Notes: generated from the letters alone by a model not told the origin. A stretch of DNA of 64,000 bases from Flavisolibacter amylovorans (GCF_039541815.1 NZ_BAABGY010000006.1:372001-436000), one strand, 5' to 3'. Counted from the first letter of the stretch, positions 22,460 to 31,016 are shown. Numbers and translations are program-made.

Positions 22460-23254
22460 ATGGGTCAAAAAGCAAATCCTATTGGTAACCGTTTAGGTAT
22501 CATCCGTGGATGGGAATCCAACTGGTATGGTAACAAAAAAGACTTTGCCAATAAGCTGATCGAGGATAACAAGATCCGCACTTACCTCAACGCCCGCATC
22601 AACAAGGGTGGTGTGTCGAAGATCGTTATCGAGCGCACGCTCGGTAAGCTGATCGTGACCATCCACACGTCGAAGCCCGGCATCATCATCGGTAAAGGTG
22701 GTGGTGAGGTCGACCGCATCAAGGAAGAGCTGAAGAAGCTCACCGGCAAAGAGGACGTGCAGATCAACATCCTGGAGATCCGTCGCCCCGAGCTCGATGC
22801 GATGATCGTAGGCGATACCATCGCCCGCCAGATCGAGAACCGCATCAACTTCAAGCGCGCTACGAAGATGGCCATCGCTTCCACGCTCCGCATGGGCGCC
22901 GAAGGCATCAAGATCAAGCTGAGCGGCCGTCTGGCCGGCGCTGAGATCGCCCGTAACGAGACCTTCATGCAAGGCCGCACGCCGCTGCACACCTTCCGTA
23001 TGGATATCGATTATGCCAACGTGTTTGCACAAACCGTGTACGGCAAGATCGGTATCAAAGTATGGATCTGCAAAGGCGAAATCCTGGTGAAGCGCGACCT
23101 GAACCCCAACGTAATCGGCGCCGAGCAGGCCAATGGCCCGCGCTCGACCGGTGGCTTCGACCGCGACCGTGATCGTGGCGGCCGTGGTGGCGACCGTGGT
23201 GGTCGTGGCGGTGGTGACCGTGGTGGCCGCAGCGGTGGCGGTGGCCGTCGCTAA
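22460..23254 (+). CDS. rpsC: 30S ribosomal protein S3 with C-terminal Arg/Gly-rich extension
   Basis: 264-residue S3, part of the mRNA entry tunnel and its helicase activity. GQKANPIGNRLGIIRGWES opens the protein and the KH domain GXXG loop is visible as PGIIIGKGGGEVDRIK. The core ends near residue 228. Beyond it lies a tail of about 30 residues made only of Asp, Arg and Gly (repeated GGRGGDR units), an RGG-box-like extension absent from E. coli S3. Such tails bind RNA elsewhere; a function here is inferred. A word array follows at once. Confidence 0.98.
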   Translation: MGQKANPIGNRLGIIRGWESNWYGNKKDFANKLIEDNKIRTYLNARINKGGVSKIVIERTLGKLIVTIHTSKPGIIIGKGGGEVDRIKEELKKLTGKEDVQINILEIRRPELDAMIVGDTIARQIENRINFKRATKMAIASTLRMGAEGIKIKLSGRLAGAEIARNETFMQGRTPLHTFRMDIDYANVFAQTVYGKIGIKVWICKGEILVKRDLNPNVIGAEQANGPRSTGGFDRDRDRGGRGGDRGGRGGGDRGGRSGGGGRR

Positions 23255-23334
23255 GAGATCTCAGATGTGATGATGTCAGATTTCAGATTTTTCTGAATCT
23301 GAAATCCGAAATCTGAAATCTGAAATCGAATTGA
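23255..23334. repeat. Inverted pair of ATCTGA / TCAGAT word arrays
   Basis: Left arm TCAGATTTCAGATTT and right arm AAATCTGAAATCTGAAATC face each other over a few bases between rpsC and rplP. It begins at the rpsC stop. Confidence 0.7.
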
Positions 23335-23384
23335 AAACAATAACATAACGGGATCGGAGCGATCCGGTCAAAAACAGAAATAAT

Positions 23385-23807
23385 ATGTTACAGCCGAAAA
23401 GAACAAAACACCGGAAAGTGCAAAAAGGCCGCATGAAGGGTAACACCAAGCGTGGCGCCACGATTTCCTTTGGTTCTTACGCACTGAAGGCGCTGGAAGA
23501 TCATTGGATCACCGCGCGCCAGATCGAAGCGGCCCGCCAGGCCCTCACCCGTCACATGAAGCGGGAAGGTAACGTGTGGATCCGCATTTTCCCCGACAAG
23601 CCGATCACCAACAAGCCTGCAGAGGTACGTATGGGTAAGGGTAAGGGTAACCTCGAGTACTGGGCAGCCGTGGTGCAGCCGGGCCGCATCATCTTCGAGA
23701 TCGACGGTGTGACGGAAGAGGTAGCCAAGGGTGCACTCGACCTGGCCGCCGGCAAGCTGCCGATCGCGACCAAGTTCGTGAAGCGTCGCGACCTCATCAC
23801 CGCCTAA
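23385..23807 (+). CDS. rplP: 50S ribosomal protein L16
   Basis: 140-residue L16, near the A-site tRNA. MLQPKRTKHRKVQKGRMKGN and IFPDKPITNKPAEVRMGKGK are diagnostic, the latter including the conserved arginine hydroxylated in E. coli. The gap before it (130 bases) holds a word array. Confidence 0.99.
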   Translation: MLQPKRTKHRKVQKGRMKGNTKRGATISFGSYALKALEDHWITARQIEAARQALTRHMKREGNVWIRIFPDKPITNKPAEVRMGKGKGNLEYWAAVVQPGRIIFEIDGVTEEVAKGALDLAAGKLPIATKFVKRRDLITA

Positions 23808-23874
23808 GGGCCGTGCCAACATGGCGAAGGGAACGAAGCCATGGAGCATTTAATAACTGATTAAACTTTAGATC

Positions 23875-24084
23875 ATGTCGAAGACATCCGATTTCACCAA
23901 GAGCATCCAGGGCCTCAACGCCCAGGACCTGTCCGCCCGCATCGCGGAGGACGAGATGCGCTTACGCAAGATGGAGTTCGCCCATGCTATGTCTCCCCTG
24001 GAGAACCCCATGAGCATCCGCAACCTGCGCCGCGATATCGCCCGCCTGAAAACCGAATTACAGAAGAAACAACTTAGTGCATAA
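23875..24084 (+). CDS. rpmC: 50S ribosomal protein L29
   Basis: 69-residue L29 at the tunnel exit. The two-helix core reads IAEDEMRLRKMEFAHAM and NPMSIRNLRRDIARLKTEL, as in the family. Confidence 0.96.
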   Translation: MSKTSDFTKSIQGLNAQDLSARIAEDEMRLRKMEFAHAMSPLENPMSIRNLRRDIARLKTELQKKQLSA

Positions 24085-24154
24085 TTAGCAGCGGGCCTGG
24101 GCTAAGAGCGTTGAACGCTCAAGGCTCGCAGCTCACCGCTCAAAGCTTATAACA

Positions 24155-24448
24155 ATGGCTGAAACAGTAAATACCACAGCAGCAGCTGCCGAAGAAGCAA
24201 GAAACCTGCGCAAAACCCGTATCGGTGTGGTTACGTCCAACAAAATGACGAAGACCATCACCGTCGCTGTTGAGCGTAAAGTAAAGCACCCCATCTACGG
24301 CAAGTTCGTGAAGAAGACGACCAAGTTCCACGCACACGACGAGAAGAACGAAGCTTCTATCGGCGACGTAGTGCGCATCATGGAAACGCGTCCGCTGAGC
24401 AAGACGAAGCGCTGGAGACTCGTGGAGATCGTAGAGAAAGTGAAGTAA
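24155..24448 (+). CDS. rpsQ: 30S ribosomal protein S17
   Basis: 97-residue S17, a primary 16S rRNA binder. RKTRIGVVTSNKMTKTITVA and the C-terminal IMETRPLSKTKRWRLVEI fit. An N-terminal extension of about 18 residues rich in Ala and Thr precedes the core. Confidence 0.97.
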   Translation: MAETVNTTAAAAEEARNLRKTRIGVVTSNKMTKTITVAVERKVKHPIYGKFVKKTTKFHAHDEKNEASIGDVVRIMETRPLSKTKRWRLVEIVEKVK

Positions 24449-24564
24449 ACTAAGCGTCGTGGGTCGTTGCTTTCCGAAAGGGGAGGAGCGGCAGCCGGCA
24501 CTACATTAACAATAATGTTTTTAAACGACCCCACCTCCGGGGAGGGGTCAAAAGCTTAAAGAAA

Positions 24565-24933
24565 ATGATCCAGCAAGAATCCCGTCTCATGGTAGCGGAC
24601 AACAGCGGCGCCAAAGAGGTGCTTTGCATCCGCGTACTGGGTAACAGCGGTCAGCGTTATGCCCGTGTAGGCGACAAGATCGTGGTGACCGTGAAGGACG
24701 CCATCCCGGCCGGCGGTATCAAGAAAGGTACTGTTGCCAAAGCCGTTATCGTGCGCACCAAGAACAAGCTCCGCCGCAAGGACGGTTCCTATATCCGCTT
24801 CGACGACAACGCCGTTGTGATCCTCAACGCCTCCGATGAGCCCCGCGGTACCCGCATCTTCGGGCCCGTTGCCCGCGAGCTCCGCGACAAAGGCTACATG
24901 AAGATCATCTCCCTGGCTCCCGAGGTGCTCTAA
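24565..24933 (+). CDS. rplN: 50S ribosomal protein L14
   Basis: 122-residue L14, at the subunit interface. MIQQESRLMVADNSGAKEV and the C-terminal ARELRDKGYMKIISLAPEVL are exact family signatures. Confidence 0.99.
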   Translation: MIQQESRLMVADNSGAKEVLCIRVLGNSGQRYARVGDKIVVTVKDAIPAGGIKKGTVAKAVIVRTKNKLRRKDGSYIRFDDNAVVILNASDEPRGTRIFGPVARELRDKGYMKIISLAPEVL

Positions 24934-25020
24934 GCCCCGGAAGCCGGTGTGATCCGGAACGAAATAAAATGTATTCCTGGCAGTATCAGGAAAGTATAAA
25001 CATCCCAAAGAGGAACAACA

Positions 25021-25353
25021 ATGAAAACAAGATTTAAACCCAAGTACAATATCCGGAAGGGCGACCAGGTGGTCGTGATCGCCGGCGACGACAAGGACCT
25101 GACGAAGCCCCGCCTCGTGAAAGAGGTGCTGGTAGAGGCAGGTAAAGTGATCGTTGAAGGTGTGAACATCATCACCAAGCACACGAAGCCCTCCGCACAG
25201 AATACGCAGGGTGGCATCGTGAAGACCGAAGCCCCGATCCAGATCAGCAACGTAATGCTGTGGGACGGCAAGCAGGGCTCCAAGGTGAAGCGCCAGAAGA
25301 ACAACGGTAAATCAGTTCGAATCTCTAAAAAATCAGGGGAGGAAATCAAGTAA
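25021..25353 (+). CDS. rplX: 50S ribosomal protein L24
   Basis: 110-residue L24, an assembly initiator. The KOW motif is IRKGDQVVVIAGDDKD and EGVNIITKHTKPSAQ follows. Its stop overlaps the rplE start by one base (TAATG), suggesting translational coupling. Confidence 0.98.
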   Translation: MKTRFKPKYNIRKGDQVVVIAGDDKDLTKPRLVKEVLVEAGKVIVEGVNIITKHTKPSAQNTQGGIVKTEAPIQISNVMLWDGKQGSKVKRQKNNGKSVRISKKSGEEIK

Positions 25354-25919
25354 TGGCAACGACAACAGCAACCCCCAGACTGAAGACGAAGTATAAGGAC
25401 GAAGTAGTGAACGCGCTCATGAAGCGTTTCGGCTACTCCTCCAACATGCAGGTGCCCCGCCTCGAGAAGATCTCGATCAACCGTGGTGTGAACGGTGCCG
25501 TCAACGACAAGAAGCTCGTGGACATCGCCGTGGAAGAACTGACCACCATCGCCGGTCAGAAAGCCGTGGCTACCTTCTCCAAGAAGGACATCTCGAACTT
25601 CAAGCTCCGTAAGCACATGCCCATCGGCGCCCGCGTAACGCTGCGTGGCGACAAGATGTACGAATTCCTCGACCGTCTCATCTCCGTATCGCTTCCCCGC
25701 GTGCGCGATTTCAAAGGTGTGAACGAGAAGAGCTTCGACGGCCGCGGCAACTACACCATGGGTGTACTCGAGCAGATCATCTTCCCGGAAATCGACATCG
25801 ACAAGGTGAACAAGATCACGGGTATGGACATCACCTTCGTGACCACTGCCAACACCGACGAAGAAGCGTACGAGCTCCTGAAAGAGCTGGGCATGCCCTT
25901 CAAGAATATCAAGAAGTAA
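25353..25919 (+). CDS. rplE: 50S ribosomal protein L5
   Basis: 188-residue L5, which binds 5S rRNA and touches P-site tRNA. NMQVPRLEKISINRGVN, RGDKMYEFLDRLISVSLPRV and the EQIIFPEIDIDKV block with GMDITFVTTA are typical. Confidence 0.99.
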   Translation: MATTTATPRLKTKYKDEVVNALMKRFGYSSNMQVPRLEKISINRGVNGAVNDKKLVDIAVEELTTIAGQKAVATFSKKDISNFKLRKHMPIGARVTLRGDKMYEFLDRLISVSLPRVRDFKGVNEKSFDGRGNYTMGVLEQIIFPEIDIDKVNKITGMDITFVTTANTDEEAYELLKELGMPFKNIKK

Positions 25920-26010
25920 TGTGCTGATGGGGTAATGTGCTAATGGGATAATGCTTTTAGCACACTGCTCCGTCGAACGAGAAACTACAAACTAAAAATT
26001 ACAAACTCAT
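25918..26010. repeat. GATGGGGTAATGTGCTAATG and AAACTACAAACT word arrays
   Basis: GTGCTGATGGGGTAATGTGC-type iteration starts at the rplE stop codon. An AAACTACAAACTAAA array follows just before rpsN. The first word is used again at 28790. Confidence 0.65.
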
Positions 26011-26013
26011 AAC

Positions 26014-26283
26014 ATGGCTAAAGAATCCGTAAAGGCAAGACAGCGTAAGCGCGAAGTGCTGGTACAGAAGTTTGCTGAGAAGCGCGCTGCCCTCAAGGCT
26101 GCCGGCGACTACGCTGCCCTGGACCAACTTCCCCGCAACGCTTCGCCCGTGCGTCTGCGCAACCGCTGCCAGCTCACCGGCCGTCCGCGTGCGTACAGCC
26201 GCTACTTCGGCATCTCCCGTATCGCCCTGCGCGATATGGCGCTGAACGGCATGATCCCCGGTCTGAAGAAGGCCAGCTGGTAA
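26014..26283 (+). CDS. rpsN: 30S ribosomal protein S14 (zinc-free type)
   Basis: 89-residue S14 of the long form. It lacks the CxxC pairs of the zinc form: only one cysteine is present, in RNRCQLTGRPRAYSRYFGIS. SRIALRDMALNGMIPGLKKA closes the protein. Confidence 0.98.
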   Translation: MAKESVKARQRKREVLVQKFAEKRAALKAAGDYAALDQLPRNASPVRLRNRCQLTGRPRAYSRYFGISRIALRDMALNGMIPGLKKASW

Positions 26284-26369
26284 GAACGGATCTCAGATCT
26301 CTGATGTGGAGATCCCAGATCTTTAACGAGATCTGAGATCATCACCTCTGGCATCCTCAGATCTTTTCG
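26284..26369. repeat. Inverted GATCTGAGATC word array upstream of rpsH promoter
   Basis: GGATCTCAGATCTC and GAGATCTGAGATC words in both orientations between rpsN and rpsH, ending at the -7 element. Confidence 0.7.
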
Positions 26370-26370
26370 C

Positions 26371-26378
26371 TACCTTTG
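26371..26378 (+). promoter_or_regulatory. Internal promoter -7 element TACCTTTG before rpsH
   Basis: Exact TAnnTTTG match 98 bases ahead of rpsH, in a 192-base gap inside the spc cluster. It suggests that rpsH to rplO can be transcribed separately. Confidence 0.6.
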
Positions 26379-26475
26379 CGTCCCTTTTCGCAAGGAGAGG
26401 GGTGTGTACTTAACAACATTTAACACTCAAATTATCCAATTATCCCGCTCCGGCGGGGTGTAGGAGGGCCTTAAT

Positions 26476-26874
26476 ATGGTAACAGATCCTATCGCAGATT
26501 TCCTGACCCGCATCCGTAACGCTCAGATGGCCGGTCACCGTATCGTTGAGATCCCGGCTTCGAACCTGAAGAAGCGCATGACGGAGATCCTGTACAACCA
26601 GGGTTATATCCTGAAGTACAAGTTTGAAGACGACAACAAGCAGGGCCTGATCAAGATCGCCCTGAAGTACGACGCAGCCACGAAGACCCCGGCCATCCAG
26701 AGCCTGGAGCGCGTGAGCCGTCCGGGTCTGCGCCACTACGCGAAGCCTGCCGACTTCCGTCGCGTGAAGAACGGCCTCGGCATCGCCATCATCTCCACCT
26801 CCAAGGGTGTGATGACCGACAAGGAAGCCAAGTCGCAGAACGTAGGCGGCGAGGTACTTTGCTATATCTATTAA
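26476..26874 (+). CDS. rpsH: 30S ribosomal protein S8
   Basis: 132-residue S8, a central 16S rRNA binder and, in E. coli, the spc operon repressor. MVTDPIADFLTRIRNAQMAG and the C-terminal STSKGVMTDKEAKSQNVGGE are diagnostic. Confidence 0.99.
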   Translation: MVTDPIADFLTRIRNAQMAGHRIVEIPASNLKKRMTEILYNQGYILKYKFEDDNKQGLIKIALKYDAATKTPAIQSLERVSRPGLRHYAKPADFRRVKNGLGIAIISTSKGVMTDKEAKSQNVGGEVLCYIY

Positions 26875-26962
26875 TCGAATCCCACCGGTACATTAAGCCG
26901 AAGCTATACTAGGCTGACCGGCCGGTGGAACGGAAGCATAAACACATTTAAACGTATAAATC

Positions 26963-27517
26963 ATGTCACGTATAGGTAAAGCCCCGATCACGATTCCTGC
27001 CGGTGTTACCGTCACCGTAGGCAACGACAACGTTGTTAAAGTGAAGGGCCCGAAGGGTGAGCTGACCCAGCCCATCGACCGCGATATCACTGTGAACGTC
27101 GCCGATGGCACCATCACCATCACCCGCCCCACCGACCAGATCCGCCACCGTGCCCTGCACGGCCTCAGCCGCGCCCTGGTTGCCAACCTCGTACGAGGTG
27201 TAACCGAAGGTTACGTCAAGAAGCTGGAGCTCGTAGGTGTAGGTTTCAAGGCTGCCAACACCGGCAACCTGCTCGACCTCTCCCTTGGCTACTCGCACAA
27301 CATCCTCCTCGAGATCCCCCAGGAGCTCAAGGTCGCCACGGCCCAGGAAAAAGGCCAGAACCCCCTCATCACCCTCGAAGGTATCGACCGCCAGCTGCTG
27401 GGCCAGGTTGCCGCCAAGATCCGCTCGCTCCGCAAGCCTGAGCCGTACAAAGGCAAAGGTGTTCGCTACCAGGGCGAAGTGGTACGTAAGAAGGCTGGTA
27501 AGGCTGCTGGTAAATAA
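26963..27517 (+). CDS. rplF: 50S ribosomal protein L6
   Basis: 184-residue L6 near the factor-binding site. SRIGKAPITIPAGVTVTVG opens it and KIRSLRKPEPYKGKGVRYQG is the C-terminal signature. Confidence 0.99.
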   Translation: MSRIGKAPITIPAGVTVTVGNDNVVKVKGPKGELTQPIDRDITVNVADGTITITRPTDQIRHRALHGLSRALVANLVRGVTEGYVKKLELVGVGFKAANTGNLLDLSLGYSHNILLEIPQELKVATAQEKGQNPLITLEGIDRQLLGQVAAKIRSLRKPEPYKGKGVRYQGEVVRKKAGKAAGK

Positions 27518-27568
27518 TCTTCAATAACACGAGGCTTTGGCAGTATCAAGGCCCCAAACTCAAATAAA

Positions 27569-27928
27569 ATGAGAACAGCTCAGAAATTAACGCGCAGACA
27601 AAACATCCGCTACCGCATCCGCCGCAAGGTGGCCGGTACGGCGCAGAAGCCCCGCCTGTCTGTATTCCGTAGCAATTCCGATATCTACGTGCAGCTCATC
27701 GACGACACCAACGGCGTAACCCTTGCTTCCGCTTCTTCCCGCGAGAAGGACATCGCTGCCCAGAGCGGCACGAAGTCCGAGAAGAGCAAGCTCGTTGGCC
27801 AGTCCATCGCCCGCAAGGCGAAGGAGCTCGGTCTCGAGGCCGTGGTCTTCGATCGTGGTGGCAACCTGTATCATGGCCGCGTTAAGGCAGTTGCCGAAGG
27901 CGCCCGCGAAGGAGGCCTCCAATTCTAA
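27569..27928 (+). CDS. rplR: 50S ribosomal protein L18
   Basis: 119-residue L18, which binds 5S rRNA with L5. RRKVAGTAQKPRLSVFRSNS and FDRGGNLYHGRVKAVAEGAR are typical. Confidence 0.98.
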   Translation: MRTAQKLTRRQNIRYRIRRKVAGTAQKPRLSVFRSNSDIYVQLIDDTNGVTLASASSREKDIAAQSGTKSEKSKLVGQSIARKAKELGLEAVVFDRGGNLYHGRVKAVAEGAREGGLQF

Positions 27929-28016
27929 TTCATCACGATGGCCCGGCGGCCCCTCGAGGCCGCCGGACCCATTGATACCTAACTGAGCAATTGCGCTTAT
28001 CAAGTCAAAAAAGAAA

Positions 28017-28535
28017 ATGGCAAAAGCAACTTTAAACAAAGTAAAAGCCGGCGACCTCGAACTCAAAGAGAAGGTTGTGGCCATCAACCGCGTGGTGAAG
28101 ACAACCAAGGGTGGTCGTACGTTCAGCTTCTCCGCCCTTGTGGTGGTAGGCAACGAGCAGGGCGTGGTTGGCCACGGTCTGGGTAAGGCCAAGGAAGTAC
28201 AGGAGGCCATCACCAAGGGCATCGAAGATGCCAAGAAGAACCTCATCAAGGTTCCGGTGATGCACGGCACCATTCCCCACGACCAGCTCGCCCGCGTAGG
28301 CGCCGCCAAGGTGCTGATCAAGCCGGCCGCTCACGGTACCGGTGTGATCGCCGGAGGTTCCATGCGCGCTGTGCTCGAGAGCGCCGGTGTAACCGACGTT
28401 CTGGCCAAGTCGCTGGGTTCCGCCAACCCGCACAACGTGGTAAAGGCCACCTTCACGGCCCTCGCCATGCTGCGTGAGCCGATCGCCGTGGCCCGCCAGC
28501 GCAACGTCAACCTGAAGAAAGTATTCAACGGTTGA
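28017..28535 (+). CDS. rpsE: 30S ribosomal protein S5
   Basis: 172-residue S5, involved in decoding accuracy. GGRTFSFSALVVVGNEQGVV, the PHDQLARVGAAKVLIKPA block and GSANPHNVVKATF are present. A diverged GGATGACA repeat begins at its stop. Confidence 0.99.
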   Translation: MAKATLNKVKAGDLELKEKVVAINRVVKTTKGGRTFSFSALVVVGNEQGVVGHGLGKAKEVQEAITKGIEDAKKNLIKVPVMHGTIPHDQLARVGAAKVLIKPAAHGTGVIAGGSMRAVLESAGVTDVLAKSLGSANPHNVVKATFTALAMLREPIAVARQRNVNLKKVFNG

Positions 28536-28559
28536 TCCTTCGCTTCGCTCCGGATGACA
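28536..28559 (+). repeat. Second TCCTTCGCTTCGCTCCGGAT repeat copy
   Basis: Diverged copy of the repeat at 20482, again immediately after a ribosomal-protein stop codon and ending GGATGACA. The complement reads VIRSEAKDQ. Confidence 0.7.
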
Positions 28560-28600
28560 AACATCCCTGCGTAGCCTGGTAAAACCACAAATAAACTGTC

Positions 28601-28783
28601 ATGAAAAAGATCAAGATCACGCTGGTGAAGAGCCCCATCGACCGCCCCGAGCGCCAGAAGCTCACCTTGCAGGCCCTCGGCCTCAACAAGATGAACGCCT
28701 CCCGCGAAGTGGAGGCCACCCCCCAGATCCTGGGTATGGTGCGCAAGGTGGAGCATATGATCACCGTAGAAGAAGTAGCCTAA
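28601..28783 (+). CDS. rpmD: 50S ribosomal protein L30
   Basis: 60-residue L30. KKIKITLVKSPIDRPERQK and VEATPQILGMVRKVEHMITV match the bacterial family in length and sequence. Confidence 0.97.
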   Translation: MKKIKITLVKSPIDRPERQKLTLQALGLNKMNASREVEATPQILGMVRKVEHMITVEEVA

Positions 28784-28789
28784 GAACGA

Positions 28790-28873
28790 ATGGGGTAATG
28801 GGGTAATGTGCTGATGGGGTAATTCCCGTTTTCATATTATCCCATTACCCCATTCTCCCATTATCCCATTCAT
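28790..28873. repeat. Inverted pair of GGGGTAATG / CATTACCCC word arrays
   Basis: Left arm iterates AATGGGGTAATG (28790-28825). After a core of about ten bases the right arm iterates ATTATCCCATTACCCC (28835-28873). It would form a long imperfect hairpin between rpmD and rplO. Confidence 0.75.
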
Positions 28874-28916
28874 TAACAAGCGAGGGGCGATTCCCCGAAA
28901 GTAAAAATCAAACAGT

Positions 28917-29366
28917 ATGAAACTGCACGAACTCCGTCCTGCAAAAGGATCCGTACACAAAGAGAAGCGTATTGGCCGCGGTGAAGCCTCCGGTAAGGGT
29001 GGCACGTCCACAAAAGGTAACAAAGGCCAGCAGAGCAACGCCGGCTATTCCCGCAAGATGGCCCACGAAGGTGGCCAGATGCCGATCCAGCGTCGCGTTC
29101 CGAAGCGTGGCTTCAAGAACATCAACCGCATCGAGTACAAAGTGTTCAACCTCGGCCAGATCGACCAGCTCGTTGAGAAGTATGAGCTGAAAGAATTCAG
29201 CCTCGAGAACCTCTATACCAACGGCCTCATCAGCCAGACCGACCGCGTGAAAGTACTGGCCAACGGCGAACTGAAATCCAAGGTCACCTTCAAGATCAAC
29301 GCAGCGAGCGAGAAAGCAAAGGCAGCCATCGAAGCAGCCGGCGGTTCCGTTGAGATCGTGAAGTAA
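28917..29366 (+). CDS. rplO: 50S ribosomal protein L15
   Basis: 149-residue L15. MKLHELRPAKGSVHKEKRIG, the Gly-rich RGEASGKGGTSTKGNKGQ and FEGGQ-type HEGGQMPIQRRVPKRGF are diagnostic. A terminator-like hairpin separates it from secY. Confidence 0.99.
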   Translation: MKLHELRPAKGSVHKEKRIGRGEASGKGGTSTKGNKGQQSNAGYSRKMAHEGGQMPIQRRVPKRGFKNINRIEYKVFNLGQIDQLVEKYELKEFSLENLYTNGLISQTDRVKVLANGELKSKVTFKINAASEKAKAAIEAAGGSVEIVK

Positions 29367-29384
29367 ATTTCCTTAAATTGCACA

Positions 29385-29413
29385 GGCGCATGAATGATCA
29401 TGCGTCTTTTTTT
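29385..29413 (+). terminator. Terminator/attenuator between rplO and secY
   Basis: GCGCATGA-ATGA-TCATGCGT stem followed by CTTTTTTTC, starting 19 bases after the rplO stop. It has the full form of an intrinsic terminator inside what is normally one operon. Confidence 0.75.
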
Positions 29414-29437
29414 CAATTCGGACCGTAAACATTTCCC

Positions 29438-30784
29438 GTGAAAAAGTTAACCCAAACGCTGAAGAACATCTGGAGCATTGAGGAGTTGCGCAGCAAGATC
29501 CTGGTTACCCTTCTTCTTATCTTCATCTACCGCGTCGGTACGCACATCGTGCTCCCCGGCATCCGGATCAACCCGGCCGCGGCCGATGCGAACCAGGGCG
29601 GTATCCTCGGCATGATCGATGCCTTCGCCGGTGGCGCCTTCAACCAGGCTTCCATCTTCGCGCTCGGCATCATGCCCTATATCTCTGCCTCCATTTTCAT
29701 GCAGCTGATGACGGTACTCGTACCTTCTTTCCAGAAACTGCAGAAAGAGGGCGAGAGCGGTCGTAAGAAGATCAACCAGTGGACCCGCTACCTCACCGTG
29801 ATCGTAACCCTCGTTCAGGCTTCGGCCTACGTGGGCTACCTCAACCAGATGACGCAGCAGAACATTGCTTCGCTCGTTCCGGCCTACCAGTCGTATTTCT
29901 ACCTCTCCACCGTGGTGCTCCTCACCGCCGGCACCCTCTTCGTGATGTGGCTCGGCGAGAAGATCACCGATAAGGGCCTCGGCAACGGTACGTCCATCAT
30001 CATCATGGTGGGTATCCTCGCCCGCCTGCCGCAGGCCTTCGGCCAGGAATTCTCTGCCAAATCGCAGCCGGTGGGTATGCTTCTCGTGTTCATCATCGAG
30101 ATCGCCATCCTCATCGCCATCATCATGGGCTGTATCCTGCTCGTTCAGGGTACGCGCAAGATCCCGGTGAACTACGCCAAGCAGATCGTCGGCAACCGCC
30201 AGTTCGGTGGTGGCGCCCGCCAGTTCCTCCCCATCAAGGTGAACTCAGCCGGTGTGATGCCGATCATCTTCGCCCAGGCCATCATGTTCCTGCCCACGCT
30301 GTTCTCCTTCAACAAGAACAGCGAGACCTCGCAGAACATCGCCGGCGTATTCTCCGACCATACCAACATCTGGTACATGGTGGTATACTCCACCGTGGTG
30401 ATCGGGTTTACCTTCCTGTACACGGCCCTTATCTTCAACCCGAAGCAGATCGCCGACAACCTGAAGCAGAACAACGGCTTCGTGCCCGGCGTGAAGCCCG
30501 GCCAGCCCACGGCCGACTATATCGGCGCCATCATGGATAAGATCACCCTCCCGGGTGCCATCCTGCTGGCCCTCGTCGGTATCCTGCCCGGTATCGCGCA
30601 GCTGCTCGGCGTATCGGCCAACTTCTCCACCTTCTTCGGCGGCACCTCGCTGCTGATCATGGTGGGCGTTATCCTCGACACGCTCCAGCAGATCGAGACC
30701 CAGCTCCTCATGCGCCAGTACGATGGCCTCATGAAGGGCGGTCGCATCCAGGGACGCCAGACGGTGACGCAGGCTTCCATTTAA
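29438..30784 (+). CDS. secY: Preprotein translocase subunit SecY
   Basis: 448-residue SecY, the channel subunit of the Sec translocon, with ten predicted membrane helices. IYRVGTHIVLPGI, the GGAFNQASIFALGIMPYISA block, TRYLTV, GTSIIIMVGI and VVIGFTFLYTALIFNPKQIA are typical. The start is GTG at 29438 (VKKLTQTLKNIWSIEELR); no ATG is suitably placed. It is preceded by a terminator-like hairpin and followed by a second terminator, so its expression may be set apart from both ribosomal genes and map. Confidence 0.98.
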   Translation: MKKLTQTLKNIWSIEELRSKILVTLLLIFIYRVGTHIVLPGIRINPAAADANQGGILGMIDAFAGGAFNQASIFALGIMPYISASIFMQLMTVLVPSFQKLQKEGESGRKKINQWTRYLTVIVTLVQASAYVGYLNQMTQQNIASLVPAYQSYFYLSTVVLLTAGTLFVMWLGEKITDKGLGNGTSIIIMVGILARLPQAFGQEFSAKSQPVGMLLVFIIEIAILIAIIMGCILLVQGTRKIPVNYAKQIVGNRQFGGGARQFLPIKVNSAGVMPIIFAQAIMFLPTLFSFNKNSETSQNIAGVFSDHTNIWYMVVYSTVVIGFTFLYTALIFNPKQIADNLKQNNGFVPGVKPGQPTADYIGAIMDKITLPGAILLALVGILPGIAQLLGVSANFSTFFGGTSLLIMVGVILDTLQQIETQLLMRQYDGLMKGGRIQGRQTVTQASI

Positions 30785-30807
30785 GAAGGAACCTCCTTTC
30801 TATAGAG

Positions 30808-30840
30808 AACCCGGTAGCTTGCTGCCGGGTTTTTCTTTTT
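30808..30840 (+). terminator. Intrinsic terminator of secY
   Basis: ACCCGG / CCGGGT stem with a GCTTGC loop region, followed by TTTTCTTTTT. Confidence 0.85.
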
Positions 30841-30987
30841 AAGTCAAAAAGCAAAATTCAAAAGTCAAAATTGTCTTGCTGGTGGACGCTTGTTTCCCCG
30901 TAGGCACCTTCCGGAAATCTGTAGCGAGAAGTTGCAGCGGAATGCTATTTGACGCCAACGCTTTTGAATTTTGAATTTTGAGTTTTT
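30841..30987. repeat. Inverted AAAAGTCAAAATTC / GAATTTTGAATTTT element
   Basis: Left array 30841-30870 and right array 30962-30987 are complementary words around a core of about 90 bases. The right junction reads ACGCTTTTGAATTTTGAATT, nearly identical to the junction at 54050. Confidence 0.75.
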
Positions 30988-31008
30988 AATTTCCCCGCCC
31001 CGGAGAAT

Positions 31009-31016
31009 TATCTTTG
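31009..31016 (+). promoter_or_regulatory. Promoter -7 element TATCTTTG for map
   Basis: Exact TAnnTTTG match 9 bases ahead of the map start codon, giving a very short leader. Confidence 0.65.
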
